Positions 1 to 6,977 of a stretch of 24,544 nucleotides of DNA are shown here, piece after piece (positions within the stretch are counted from its first letter, which is position 1; each line of letters opens with the position of its first letter). This DNA is from Ruminococcus sp. CAG:403 (GTDB lineage Bacteria > Bacillota > Clostridia > Oscillospirales > Ruminococcaceae). The notes beneath the pieces were generated by a model that worked only from the letters and a program-made list of their open reading frames with translations, did no database searches and was not told the origin of the DNA. The stretch is taken from positions 1 to 24,544 of the forward strand of contig FR899078.1 of NCBI GenBank assembly GCA_000437255.1, read 5' to 3'. Made by a program: the position numbers and the translations under genes.

Positions 1-852
1 GCAACGGTAGTAACTGTGCACGATATGGTGTATAAGACATTTCCGGAAACGGTGCGGGGCAGAACCCGTTACATGCTGGAAACCGGACTGAAGCGCTCGC
101 TGCGCCGGGCAGATCTGATTGTCACCGATTCCGAGTTTTCCAAGCAGGAAATTCTGCGGTATTTCCCACAGACAGCGGATAAAATCCGAGTGGTGTATTG
201 TGGGGTGGATTCCGAGCGGTTCCATCCGGCAAGTCCGGAGGAGATTGCAGCTGTCAAGCAGCAGTTTGGATTAAAGGATCCTTATTTCCTCTATCTGGGG
301 ACACTGGAACCTCGAAAGAACCTGGTGCGGCTGCTGGATGCCTATCAAATCTTCTTGCAGGGAAAACAGCATGCACCGAAATTGGTGCTGGCTGGCGGCA
401 AGGGCTGGCTGAATGATGAACTGTTTGAAAAACTGCGCAAACAAAATTTGGAGCAGCAGGTTCTGTTGACAGAGTATGTGCCGGGAGAAGCCATTTGTCC
501 GCTGATGTGCGGTGCACTTGCATTTGCTTTCCCATCCATTTATGAGGGATTTGGCATGCCGCCGCTGGAAGCAATGGCGTGTGGCGTTCCGGTGCTGACA
601 ACGCATGCAGCCTCCTTGCCGGAAGTTGTAGGAGACTGTGCGGTTGTTGTGGATCCATACGATGCAAAAAGCATGGCAGATGGATTGGAACGCTTGTATC
701 AGGATGCCGATTTGCGGGAACGCCTGCGCCGGGAAGGGCCGCAACGTGCCAAGCAGTTTTCATGGGAACAATCGGCACACGCCTTATATCAGGTTTATGA
801 GGAAGCCATGCAAAAGCGGGCAGCACGCAAGAAAAGGAGTGGAACAGTATGA
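1..852 (+). CDS. Glycosyltransferase family 4 protein, 5' end outside the window
   Basis: The reading frame is open from base 1, so the true start lies upstream; 283 residues are visible, and GT4 enzymes are usually about 370, so roughly 90 residues are missing. The visible part begins with a TVHDM segment typical of the end of the N-terminal Rossmann domain. It then has the donor-binding C-terminal domain with YLGTLEPRKN and the EX7E-type motif in SIYEGFGMPPLEAMACGVPV (bases 535-594). GT4 retaining enzymes move sugars from nucleotide donors onto lipid-linked or surface glycans at the cytoplasmic membrane face. The stop overlaps the next ATG (ATGA, 849-852), so the two genes are translationally coupled. 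Family is secure; sugar donor and acceptor cannot be told. Confidence 0.9.
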   Translation, partial: ATVVTVHDMVYKTFPETVRGRTRYMLETGLKRSLRRADLIVTDSEFSKQEILRYFPQTADKIRVVYCGVDSERFHPASPEEIAAVKQQFGLKDPYFLYLGTLEPRKNLVRLLDAYQIFLQGKQHAPKLVLAGGKGWLNDELFEKLRKQNLEQQVLLTEYVPGEAICPLMCGALAFAFPSIYEGFGMPPLEAMACGVPVLTTHAASLPEVVGDCAVVVDPYDAKSMADGLERLYQDADLRERLRREGPQRAKQFSWEQSAHALYQVYEEAMQKRAARKKRSGTV

Positions 853-1151
853 CACCAACACAATTGGAACCCTATTGGGAGCAGTATCATGTTTTGACGG
901 AATTGCTGAAGGAAGTACAGCACGATACCCAGTATTTGCAGCAGGCAATCACCAGTTTGGAACGAGTTCCGTCCGGAAATATACCGGGTGATATTGCCGG
1001 GCAGGCAAAGGCGGATGCCTTGGGAAAGGCCATTCAGACACGGGAAACCACCCATCAGCAGCTGTTGCAGATCTATGCACGGATGTATGCGGATTTGAGC
1101 CGTGTGCTGTTTCCGGCAGAATCTGCCGCTTCGAAACAGCAGGAAGATTAA
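849..1151 (+). CDS. Small helical protein of unknown function in glycan operon
   Basis: I do not recognise this 100-residue protein. It is polar and rich in Gln, Glu, Leu and Ala. Two predicted helical stretches (about residues 3-40 and 50-88) flank a Pro/Gly break (SGNIPGDIAG). There is no signal peptide or membrane segment. It starts on the ATGA overlap with the upstream glycosyltransferase and ends 33 bases before the next one, so it is made together with both. Its position between two GT4 genes suggests a scaffold or regulator of the polysaccharide machinery, but that is inference only. Codon use matches its neighbours, which supports a real gene. Confidence 0.72.
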   Translation: MTPTQLEPYWEQYHVLTELLKEVQHDTQYLQQAITSLERVPSGNIPGDIAGQAKADALGKAIQTRETTHQQLLQIYARMYADLSRVLFPAESAASKQQED

Positions 1152-1152
1152 G

Positions 1153-1168
1153 ATTCTGCGTGCAGAAT
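1153..1168. repeat. Perfect 16-bp palindrome between two operon genes
   Basis: ATTCTGC-GT-GCAGAAT fills half of the 33-base gap between the small helical protein and the second glycosyltransferase, just before its GAGGAGG ribosome binding site. As RNA it makes a 6-bp hairpin with a CGTG loop. No U tract follows, so it is not a terminator. Confidence 0.6.
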
Positions 1169-1184
1169 AGAGAGGAGGCATTTT

Positions 1185-2345
1185 ATGGCAGAGCAGCAAC
1201 GAAAATTGCGTATCTTGCAGGTGAATAAATTCTATCATCCATATATCGGTGGAATCGAAAGCGTGGTGCGCATGCTCTCCAGAGAAATGCTGGATCGGGC
1301 AGAGGTACAGGTATTGGTTTGCCAAAAGAAGGGCAAAACCAAGCGAGAAATCGTGGAGGGCGTTCCGGTGACACGTGCCGGAACCATCGGGACCTATTTT
1401 TCCTGTCCGCTTTCCTTCTCTTTTTTCCGATATTTTCGAAAAATGGCCAAGCAAGCCGATGTTGTGGAAATTCATACGCCGTTTCCGCTGGCAGATGCAG
1501 CGTGTCTGCTGTCTGGATTCCGGGGACGAGTGGTCATTGCCTGGCACAGTGATGTCGTCAAACAGAAAAAATTGCTGAAACTTTATCGTCCGCTGCTGAT
1601 GCGCTTCTTGAAACGGGCGGATCAGATCATTGTGGCAACAAAAGGGCACATCGATGGGTCTGCGTTTCTGCCGGCATTTCGGGAAAAGTGCCGGATTATT
1701 CCATACGGCATTCGGGTGGAGTCCTATTTGCAGGCAGCCTGTACGCCGATTTTGACCGAGCAGCTGCGGAAGCCGGGACGGGTGAAGGTGCTGTTTGTCG
1801 GCAGATTGGTGTACTATAAAGGCGTAGATGTACTGTTGGAGGCATTTCGCGCGGTACAGGGTGCAGAGTTGTTTCTGGTGGGAAACGGCAGCCTGGAGGA
1901 TGACCTAAGGCAGCAGGCGCAGGCGGAACCGCTGCAAGAAACCGTACATTTTATGGGAACTTTATCCGATGCGGATTTGAAATCTGCTTTCTCAGACTGT
2001 GATTTGTTTGTATTGCCTTCCGTTGCCACCAGTGAAGCGTTCGGTATTGTGCAACTGGAAGCAATGGTGTACCAGAAACCAGTCATCAACACCAACTTGG
2101 CAAGCGGTGTTCCCTATGTGAGTTTGGATGGGGAAACGGGACTGACGGTGCCGGTAAAGGATGCGCCGGCGCTTGCTGCGGCGATTCAGAAGCTGGTGGA
2201 TGATCCAGCCCTTCGGGCACAGTATGGAGCGGCAGCGCAGAAACGAGTCCTGGAGCAGTTCCAGGAATCCAATGTGGTCGATGCCGTTTATCAGACCCTG
2301 GCAGAGGGAATCGATCGAACAGGAAAGGTGGAATCAATCGCATGA
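1185..2345 (+). CDS. Glycosyltransferase family 4 protein
   Basis: This is a full-length 386-residue GT4 enzyme. The N-terminal acceptor domain opens with RILQVNKFYHPYIGGIESVV, carrying the glycine-rich loop typical of the family. The C-terminal donor domain has VLFVGRLVYYKGVDVLLEA and the signature PSVATSEAFGIVQLEAM (about residues 280-296) with the two glutamates of the EX7E motif. The SEAFGIVQLEAM plus INTNLASGVPYVS pattern is common in mannosyl- and rhamnosyl-type transferases of O-antigen and capsule clusters. That agrees with the GDP-sugar reductase gene directly downstream, but donor identity is inferred. GAGGAGG lies about 6 bases before the ATG. The stop overlaps the next start by ATGA (2342-2345). 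Confidence 0.92.
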   Translation: MAEQQRKLRILQVNKFYHPYIGGIESVVRMLSREMLDRAEVQVLVCQKKGKTKREIVEGVPVTRAGTIGTYFSCPLSFSFFRYFRKMAKQADVVEIHTPFPLADAACLLSGFRGRVVIAWHSDVVKQKKLLKLYRPLLMRFLKRADQIIVATKGHIDGSAFLPAFREKCRIIPYGIRVESYLQAACTPILTEQLRKPGRVKVLFVGRLVYYKGVDVLLEAFRAVQGAELFLVGNGSLEDDLRQQAQAEPLQETVHFMGTLSDADLKSAFSDCDLFVLPSVATSEAFGIVQLEAMVYQKPVINTNLASGVPYVSLDGETGLTVPVKDAPALAAAIQKLVDDPALRAQYGAAAQKRVLEQFQESNVVDAVYQTLAEGIDRTGKVESIA

Positions 2346-3322
2346 AAGCACTGATTATTGGCGGAGCCGGATTTGTGGGGCCATATTTGGCAGCACATTT
2401 GCGGGAAACATACGGCTGGGATGTTTGCGTTACCAAGCTGCCGGCAGAGTCTTTGGAATTGCCGGCGGCATCGGTACGAGATCTGGACATTTTACAGGCG
2501 GATCAAGTGGTTTCCCTGTTAGAAGCGGAACGGCCGGATTATATTTTCCACCTGGCAGCGCAAAGTTCCGTTGCTGTTTCCTGGAAAAATCCGCAGCTGA
2601 CCGTGGAAATCAACATCAAGGGCTGTCTGAATGTGCTCGATGCCATTCGGAAGATTGCTTCCTATCAGCCGCGTGTTTTGCTGATCGGTTCCAGTGAGGA
2701 GTACGGCAGACTGCCGGCAGGCGTGTCGGTTGTAGATGAAACCATTGCACCACATCCCGGCAACCCCTATGCTGTCACCAAGGCAGCGCAGACCATGCTG
2801 GGCGGTGTGTATGCAACGGCTTACCAGATGGATATTATGATGGTGCGGGCGTTCAATCACGTTGGCCCCGGACAAGCACCGGCATTTGTGGTATCGGATT
2901 TTTGTAAGCAGGCAGCAGAAATTTCACTCGGTTTGCGGAAGCCGGAAATCTGGGTGGGCAATCTGTCTGCAAAGCGGGATTTTACAGACGTACGCGATAT
3001 GGTGCGTGCCTATGGAGCGCTGATGTGCCATGGAAAACGTGGAGAAGTATACAATGCTGGAAGCGGACATGCCGTTTCCATTCAGTGGATTTTAGAGGAA
3101 ATTCTGCGGCAGTGCGGCAAGTCGGTAACTGTTTTAGAGGATCCGAACAAACTGCGGCCGGTGGATTATCCGATTGTGGAAGCCAATATTACAAAGTTGC
3201 AGCAGGATACCGGCTGGACGCCGCAGATTGCGCTGGAGCAAACCATTGCAGATTGTCTGGCGGATTGGCGGCGGCGTTTGGAGGCATCCGGATTCGAAAA
3301 AGAGGTGTCTGCACATGCGTGA
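2342..3322 (+). CDS. rmd: GDP-4-keto-6-deoxy-D-mannose reductase-like SDR enzyme
   Basis: This 326-residue extended short-chain dehydrogenase would reduce GDP-4-dehydro-6-deoxy-mannose to GDP-D-rhamnose in the cytosol, supplying donor for the adjacent glycosyltransferases. Visible features are the NAD(P) loop GGAGFVG (residues 7-13), the catalytic set S117/S118-E119 in GSSEEYG, and Y143xxxK147 in YAVTK. The block RAFNHVGPGQAPAFVVSDF is characteristic of RMD, whereas GDP-mannose 4,6-dehydratase normally opens with GITGQDG, absent here. A related NDP-hexose epimerase or reductase cannot be excluded, and no GDP-mannose dehydratase gene is visible. It overlaps the genes on both sides (4 and 8 bases), so it is co-translated. 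Confidence 0.8.
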   Translation: MKALIIGGAGFVGPYLAAHLRETYGWDVCVTKLPAESLELPAASVRDLDILQADQVVSLLEAERPDYIFHLAAQSSVAVSWKNPQLTVEINIKGCLNVLDAIRKIASYQPRVLLIGSSEEYGRLPAGVSVVDETIAPHPGNPYAVTKAAQTMLGGVYATAYQMDIMMVRAFNHVGPGQAPAFVVSDFCKQAAEISLGLRKPEIWVGNLSAKRDFTDVRDMVRAYGALMCHGKRGEVYNAGSGHAVSIQWILEEILRQCGKSVTVLEDPNKLRPVDYPIVEANITKLQQDTGWTPQIALEQTIADCLADWRRRLEASGFEKEVSAHA

Positions 3323-3734
3323 AGTAAAAAAGGAAATCCCCATTGCAAAAACATATCCAGAAGAAGTTTGGGAAAATCAAAAACTCAAGAGTTGGTCGAA
3401 ACCGCTGCATCATTTTGGGATCGCCCAAAATGCATTGAATCAGGCTCTGATGCAGCAAATTTTGCTGCTGGAGCAGAAAAATGATGCGTTGACACAGCAG
3501 CTGCACAAACAGGAAGCAGTGATTCAAAAGGTGCAGGAGCGCATTTTGGAACGAGAAAAGGAAATGTATGGTCGTCTGGGTGCAGAACTGGACACCATGC
3601 AGGCGGAAATCAACCGGATTCGGCTGGCAACTCAGTTGAACAGCAATACCCTGGATCGCCTGGTCAAGGGGACTGCGGCGGAACAAGAACCAGAACCAGC
3701 AGCGGCATTGCCGGATGCGGTACCAGAAGAATAA
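3315..3734 (+). CDS. Coiled-coil protein at the end of the glycan operon
   Basis: This 139-residue protein has no recognised enzyme domain. The chosen ATG overlaps the reductase gene by 8 bases; in-frame codons further upstream lie wholly inside that gene. Residues about 25-110 form a long heptad-like coiled coil (QNALNQALMQQILLLEQKND, then a second stretch with ILEREKEMYGRLG), followed by an acidic Pro/Ala/Glu tail. The LHHFGIAQNALNQ segment resembles the helical region found beside catalytic domains in some polysaccharide-cluster methyltransferases and glycosyltransferases. It may therefore be a free-standing version of such an oligomerisation module, perhaps a chain-length ruler or scaffold; this is inference. 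It is the last gene before a strong terminator. Confidence 0.75.
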   Translation: MREVKKEIPIAKTYPEEVWENQKLKSWSKPLHHFGIAQNALNQALMQQILLLEQKNDALTQQLHKQEAVIQKVQERILEREKEMYGRLGAELDTMQAEINRIRLATQLNSNTLDRLVKGTAAEQEPEPAAALPDAVPEE

Positions 3735-3735
3735 C

Positions 3736-3782
3736 AAACAGCACCGTGCAGGAGGATCCCCCTTTTGTGCGGTGCTGTTTTT
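3736..3782 (+). terminator. Rho-independent terminator of the polysaccharide operon
   Basis: AAACAGCACC (3736-3745) pairs with GGTGCTGTTT (3771-3780), with an inner GGAGG/CCCCC stem, and a T run follows. It begins one base after the coiled-coil gene's stop codon. Confidence 0.85.
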
Positions 3783-3825
3783 GCAGAAAGCGACTGCAAA
3801 TTTGTACGGTTTTCTTGAAAAGTGC

Positions 3826-3853
3826 TTGACTTTTTTGGATATTCTGCTATACT
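3826..3853 (+). promoter_or_regulatory. Sigma-A promoter of the GH5 cellulase gene
   Basis: TTGACT (3826-3831), 16-base spacer, TATACT (3848-3853). The predicted start near 3860 is followed at once by a 5-bp hairpin TTCGG-AAC-CCGAA (3867-3879) and a GGAGG site at 3891-3895. Confidence 0.8.
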
Positions 3854-3901
3854 TAAAATGGGAAGATTCGGAACCCGAACCATATTTAAAGGAGGAAGTA
3901 T

Positions 3902-5755
3902 ATGAAACAATCGCACACATCTCATCCGTATCATCGCATCCAGGCTTGCCTGGTGGCAATGCTCTGCCTGCTGACCTTGCTTGGTGCAAGCATTTCGCAG
4001 ACCATTTCCGCATCCGCAAAGGAAACCACCTTAACAGGACAATCCGCAAAGGATTTGACCGGTCAGATGACCATTGGCTGGAACCTGGGAAACACCTTGG
4101 ATGCCTACGGTGGAAGCAGCACCGCTGCACCGGAAAAGTATGTTACCACCTGGGGCAATCCGGCACCGACACAGGCAACTTTTGATGCCATCAAAAAGGC
4201 AGGCTTTAACACCGTTCGAATTCCAACCACCTGGTACCCGCATGTTACATTCGATACAACCAGCCAGACCTATGTGGTGGACGAAACTTGGATGAACTAT
4301 GTCAAGCAGGTCGTAGATTTTGCCTATCAGCAGGACATGTTTGTCATTCTGAACGTGCATCATGAGGAAACTTGGATCAATGTTTCACAGTTTACAGATG
4401 AAACACTGGAAACAGCGAAGAAGATGCTTTCTGATATCTGGACACAGATTGCGACCACGTTCCAGGATTATGATCAGCATCTCGTATTTGAGGGCATGAA
4501 TGAACCACGGCAAAAAGCAAATAGCGCAGTCGGCGAGTGGGGCAATGGCTCTGGAGACAATGGCTATACCTGGAGTTACATCAATACACTGAATGCAGTG
4601 TTTGTCCAGACTGTTCGGTCGCAGGGTTCTTCTGCCAACCAGGAGCGTTTGCTGATGCTGCCGGGTTATTGTGCAAGTTCGGATCCGGTTGCGATCAATC
4701 AGATTACTGTTCCGGAAAATGCCGGGAATGTTGCCCTGTCGGTACATGCTTATGCACCGTATTTCTTTACAATGGATACATCTGACTATGCCAACCACAG
4801 CTTCCCGGGCAAGAGCGGTTGGGGCGAAGACTATGAAACCAATTTGACCAACCTGTTCCAGTCTCTGAAAAGCATTTCGGACAGCAAGCAGGTTCCAATT
4901 ATCATTGGGGAATTCAGTGCATCTGACTTTGAAAACACAGCAGACCGGGAACGTTGGGCAACCAGTTACCTGACGCATGCCAAGGAAGCTGGCATTCCAT
5001 GCGTGCTGTGGGACAACAATGTATCGGCAAACGGAACCGGAGAGGCGCACGGCTATCTGTACCGTTTGACCAATACCTGGTATCCGAATTCCATCAGCGT
5101 AATCCGTGCGATGATGGCCGTGTATGATATTACGCCGGAACTGCCGGAATATGAGGAATATGTTGCACCGACATTCTCCTGGGATGATATGCAGATCGGG
5201 GAGGACTGGGTAGAACTGTACAAGAAGGAAGCTGGAAAGAGTCTGGCAGCTTGGAAGAATGCCATGGTTTTAACCGATTGGAAAACCTATTTGAAGCCAG
5301 GTGCAAAATTTGTGATGTTTGCAGATACAACGTCAGATCCGGAACTGGTTTTGCAGGGCGGTTGGTACCGTCTGGCGTCGTCTGGTTCCACGGGGACTTT
5401 TGTATACGAATTTAGCTATGAGAGCATTGTAGAAGCATTGGAAGCAGAAGGTGCAAACCTGGATGATATGCAAAACTTGTATGTTTCTGCAACTGCACAG
5501 GCTGCAAAGATTTATGGACTGTATGCAGTTCCGGCAAAGAGCAGCAGTGAAACCGTGCTGGGAGACTTGAATGGAGACGGAGAGCTAACCATCCTGGATG
5601 CCGTTTTGATGCAGCGGTTCCTGTTGGGCGATTTGACTTTGACCGACGAACAGGCAGCTGTTATGGACTGCAACGAAGATGGCGTATGGAATGCATTTGA
5701 CGGGGCTTATCTGAAGCGGAAGCTGCTGCTGCCAATGGCTGAGGGGGTACAGTAA
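3902..5755 (+). CDS. Secreted GH5 (subfamily 4-like) endoglucanase with C-terminal dockerin
   Basis: This 617-residue cellulosomal enzyme would cut beta-1,4-glucans such as cellulose, mixed-linkage glucan or xyloglucan. A signal peptide spans residues 1-39 (cleavage near ASA-K). The catalytic barrel covers about 50-410. The opening GWNLGNTLDAYG, then TTWGNP and NTVRIPTTW, is typical of GH5_4. The acid/base is E201 in the NEPR motif and the nucleophile is E337 in IIIGEFS. Residues about 420-550 form an extra module with TDWKTYLKPGAKFVMF and PELVLQGGWY. It looks like a beta-sandwich carbohydrate-binding module, but I cannot name its family. The dockerin (about 553-612) has two calcium loops, DLNGDGELTILD and DCNEDGVWNAFD, both intact. 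The gene is monocistronic with its own promoter and terminator. Confidence 0.95.
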   Translation: MKQSHTSHPYHRIQACLVAMLCLLTLLGASISQTISASAKETTLTGQSAKDLTGQMTIGWNLGNTLDAYGGSSTAAPEKYVTTWGNPAPTQATFDAIKKAGFNTVRIPTTWYPHVTFDTTSQTYVVDETWMNYVKQVVDFAYQQDMFVILNVHHEETWINVSQFTDETLETAKKMLSDIWTQIATTFQDYDQHLVFEGMNEPRQKANSAVGEWGNGSGDNGYTWSYINTLNAVFVQTVRSQGSSANQERLLMLPGYCASSDPVAINQITVPENAGNVALSVHAYAPYFFTMDTSDYANHSFPGKSGWGEDYETNLTNLFQSLKSISDSKQVPIIIGEFSASDFENTADRERWATSYLTHAKEAGIPCVLWDNNVSANGTGEAHGYLYRLTNTWYPNSISVIRAMMAVYDITPELPEYEEYVAPTFSWDDMQIGEDWVELYKKEAGKSLAAWKNAMVLTDWKTYLKPGAKFVMFADTTSDPELVLQGGWYRLASSGSTGTFVYEFSYESIVEALEAEGANLDDMQNLYVSATAQAAKIYGLYAVPAKSSSETVLGDLNGDGELTILDAVLMQRFLLGDLTLTDEQAAVMDCNEDGVWNAFDGAYLKRKLLLPMAEGVQ

Positions 5756-5860
5756 AATATGCGAAAGCTAAGCGTTGACAAAAGGGCTTTTTGATCAGTA
5801 ATTTCTCGAACACGCTGCTGGAGCGTTTGAGGCGAGCTATCTCCTGTTGTCATCAACAAA

Positions 5861-5896
5861 AAATCTCGTGAAGATTGATTCACGAGATTTTTTTGT
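5861..5896 (+). terminator. Terminator downstream of the GH5 gene
   Basis: AAATCTCGTGAA (5861-5872) pairs perfectly over 12 bp with TTCACGAGATTT (5879-5890), followed by a T run. The 105-base stretch between the GH5 stop and this stem holds only a weak imperfect hairpin and no convincing gene. Confidence 0.85.
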
Positions 5897-5899
5897 TAT

Positions 5900-5938
5900 A
5901 AAAAACCGGCGGAACAAGGCGTGCTTGTCCAGCCGGTT
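5900..5938 (-). terminator. Terminator of the dnaX-ybaB-recR operon
   Basis: On the minus strand, AACCGGC (5932-5938) pairs with GCCGGTT (5904-5910), with an inner GGACAAG/CTTGTTCC stem (one bulge), followed by TTTTT. It lies 4 bases past the recR stop codon. Confidence 0.85.
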
Positions 5939-5942
5939 GTGC

Positions 5943-6545
5943 TTACATATCGTTTCGATTTTCCAGTGCCTTATATAAGGTTACTTCATCTGCATATTCC
6001 AGGATTCCGCCGACCGGCAGTCCAAATGCCAGCCGTGTTACATGGACACCAAGCGGCTTGAGCAGCTGTGCCAAATACATGGCGGTTGCATCGCCTTCTA
6101 CCGTTGGATTGGTTGCCATAATGACTTCCTGTACGGTTCCGGTTCGCAGTCGTGCCAGCAGTTGCTGAATGGTGAGCCGATCCGGTGTGATGCCGTCAAT
6201 CGGAGAAATTAAACCATGCAGCACATGATATACTCCATTATACTCGCCGGTTCGTTCAAACGCGGTGACATCCTTGGGACTTTCCACCACACAAATGGTG
6301 CTGGTATCTCTTGCGTCATCGCTGCAAATTGGACAAAGTTCCTGGTCGGTCAGATTCTGACAGCATTTGCAGTAGTGGATGTTTTTCTTTGCATCAAGCA
6401 GTGCCTGTGCAAATGCTTCCACCTGCTGTTCCGGCTGGGAGATGATGTAGTATGCAAGCCGCTGTGCGGACTTCATGCCAATTCCAGGCAGCCGTGCGAA
6501 CTGTTCCGTCAGCAGAACCAGCGGTAAGGCATTATGATCTGCCAT
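5943..6545 (-). CDS. recR: Recombination protein RecR
   Basis: This 200-residue protein is the usual RecR length (about 198). RecR forms a ring that, with RecO and RecF, loads RecA at gaps and stalled forks. A helix-hairpin-helix (LPGIGMKSAQRLAYY, about 19-33) is followed by a zinc finger with C59xxC62 and C71xxC74. The Toprim domain begins about residue 82 (CVVESPKD, acidic residue E88), and the C-terminal Walker-B-like segment has GLPVGGILEYADEVTL. The ATG lies 3 bases after the ybaB stop and no clear ribosome binding site precedes it, so translation is probably coupled to ybaB. It is the last gene of the dnaX-ybaB-recR unit. Confidence 0.97.
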   Translation of the reverse strand: MADHNALPLVLLTEQFARLPGIGMKSAQRLAYYIISQPEQQVEAFAQALLDAKKNIHYCKCCQNLTDQELCPICSDDARDTSTICVVESPKDVTAFERTGEYNGVYHVLHGLISPIDGITPDRLTIQQLLARLRTGTVQEVIMATNPTVEGDATAMYLAQLLKPLGVHVTRLAFGLPVGGILEYADEVTLYKALENRNDM

Positions 6546-6548
6546 GGA

Positions 6549-6896
6549 TTAGAACAAGCCCGGCAGGGAAACGCCGCCTGTGATTTTGCTCATTTCGGTT
6601 TCGGTGGTTTCTTCGACGTTGTTGATGGCTTCGTTGATGGCACTGATGACCAGATCCTGCAGCATTTCAATATCTTCCGGATCTACAACTTCCGGCTGAA
6701 TGGTCAGGGACTTGATGGATTTCTTTCCGGTTACAACAACCTGAACAGCGCCGCCGCCAGCAGTTGCAGAAAATTCACGAGCTTCAATTTCTTCTTGCAG
6801 TTCGGAAATTTCATCCTGCATTTTCTGTGCCTGGCGAATCATAGCATTCATATTCTGGGCACCGCCCTGGTTTTGCTTGGGTAGTCTTGCTTTCAT
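6549..6896 (-). CDS. ybaB: YbaB/EbfC family nucleoid-associated DNA-binding protein
   Basis: This 115-residue protein belongs to the YbaB/EbfC family, small dimers that bind DNA and are almost always found between dnaX and recR. Seen here are the N-terminal helix with MNAMIRQAQKMQDEISELQE and the central strand block GGGAVQVVVTGKKSIKSLTI, followed by DPEDIEMLQDLVISAINEA. I chose the ATG at 6896 because AGGAGA lies 8 bases before it; an in-frame ATG ten codons upstream has no comparable site. A Gln/Gly-rich basic N-terminus (KARLPKQNQGG) precedes the conserved core and may contact DNA. Confidence 0.95.
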   Translation of the reverse strand: MKARLPKQNQGGAQNMNAMIRQAQKMQDEISELQEEIEAREFSATAGGGAVQVVVTGKKSIKSLTIQPEVVDPEDIEMLQDLVISAINEAINNVEETTETEMSKITGGVSLPGLF

Positions 6897-6926
6897 GGTT
6901 ATAATCTCCTTCAATGATAGTTTCAC

Positions 6927-6971
6927 GATCCGCAGTCGGATCCGGTTTGAGAATGCGCTTCTAAGAGAAGC
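6927..6971 (-). repeat. Two perfect 6-bp hairpins between dnaX and ybaB
   Basis: GCTTCT-AAG-AGAAGC (6957-6971) and GATCCG-CAGT-CGGATC (6927-6942) sit in the 81-base dnaX-ybaB gap. Neither has a U tract, so they are more likely mRNA stability or processing elements than terminators. Confidence 0.6.
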
Positions 6972-6977
6972 AAATTC

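Noticed and set aside
5774..5800. TTGACA box after the GH5 gene as a promoter
   Set aside because: No -10 box at the right spacing and no gene downstream on that strand before a terminator.
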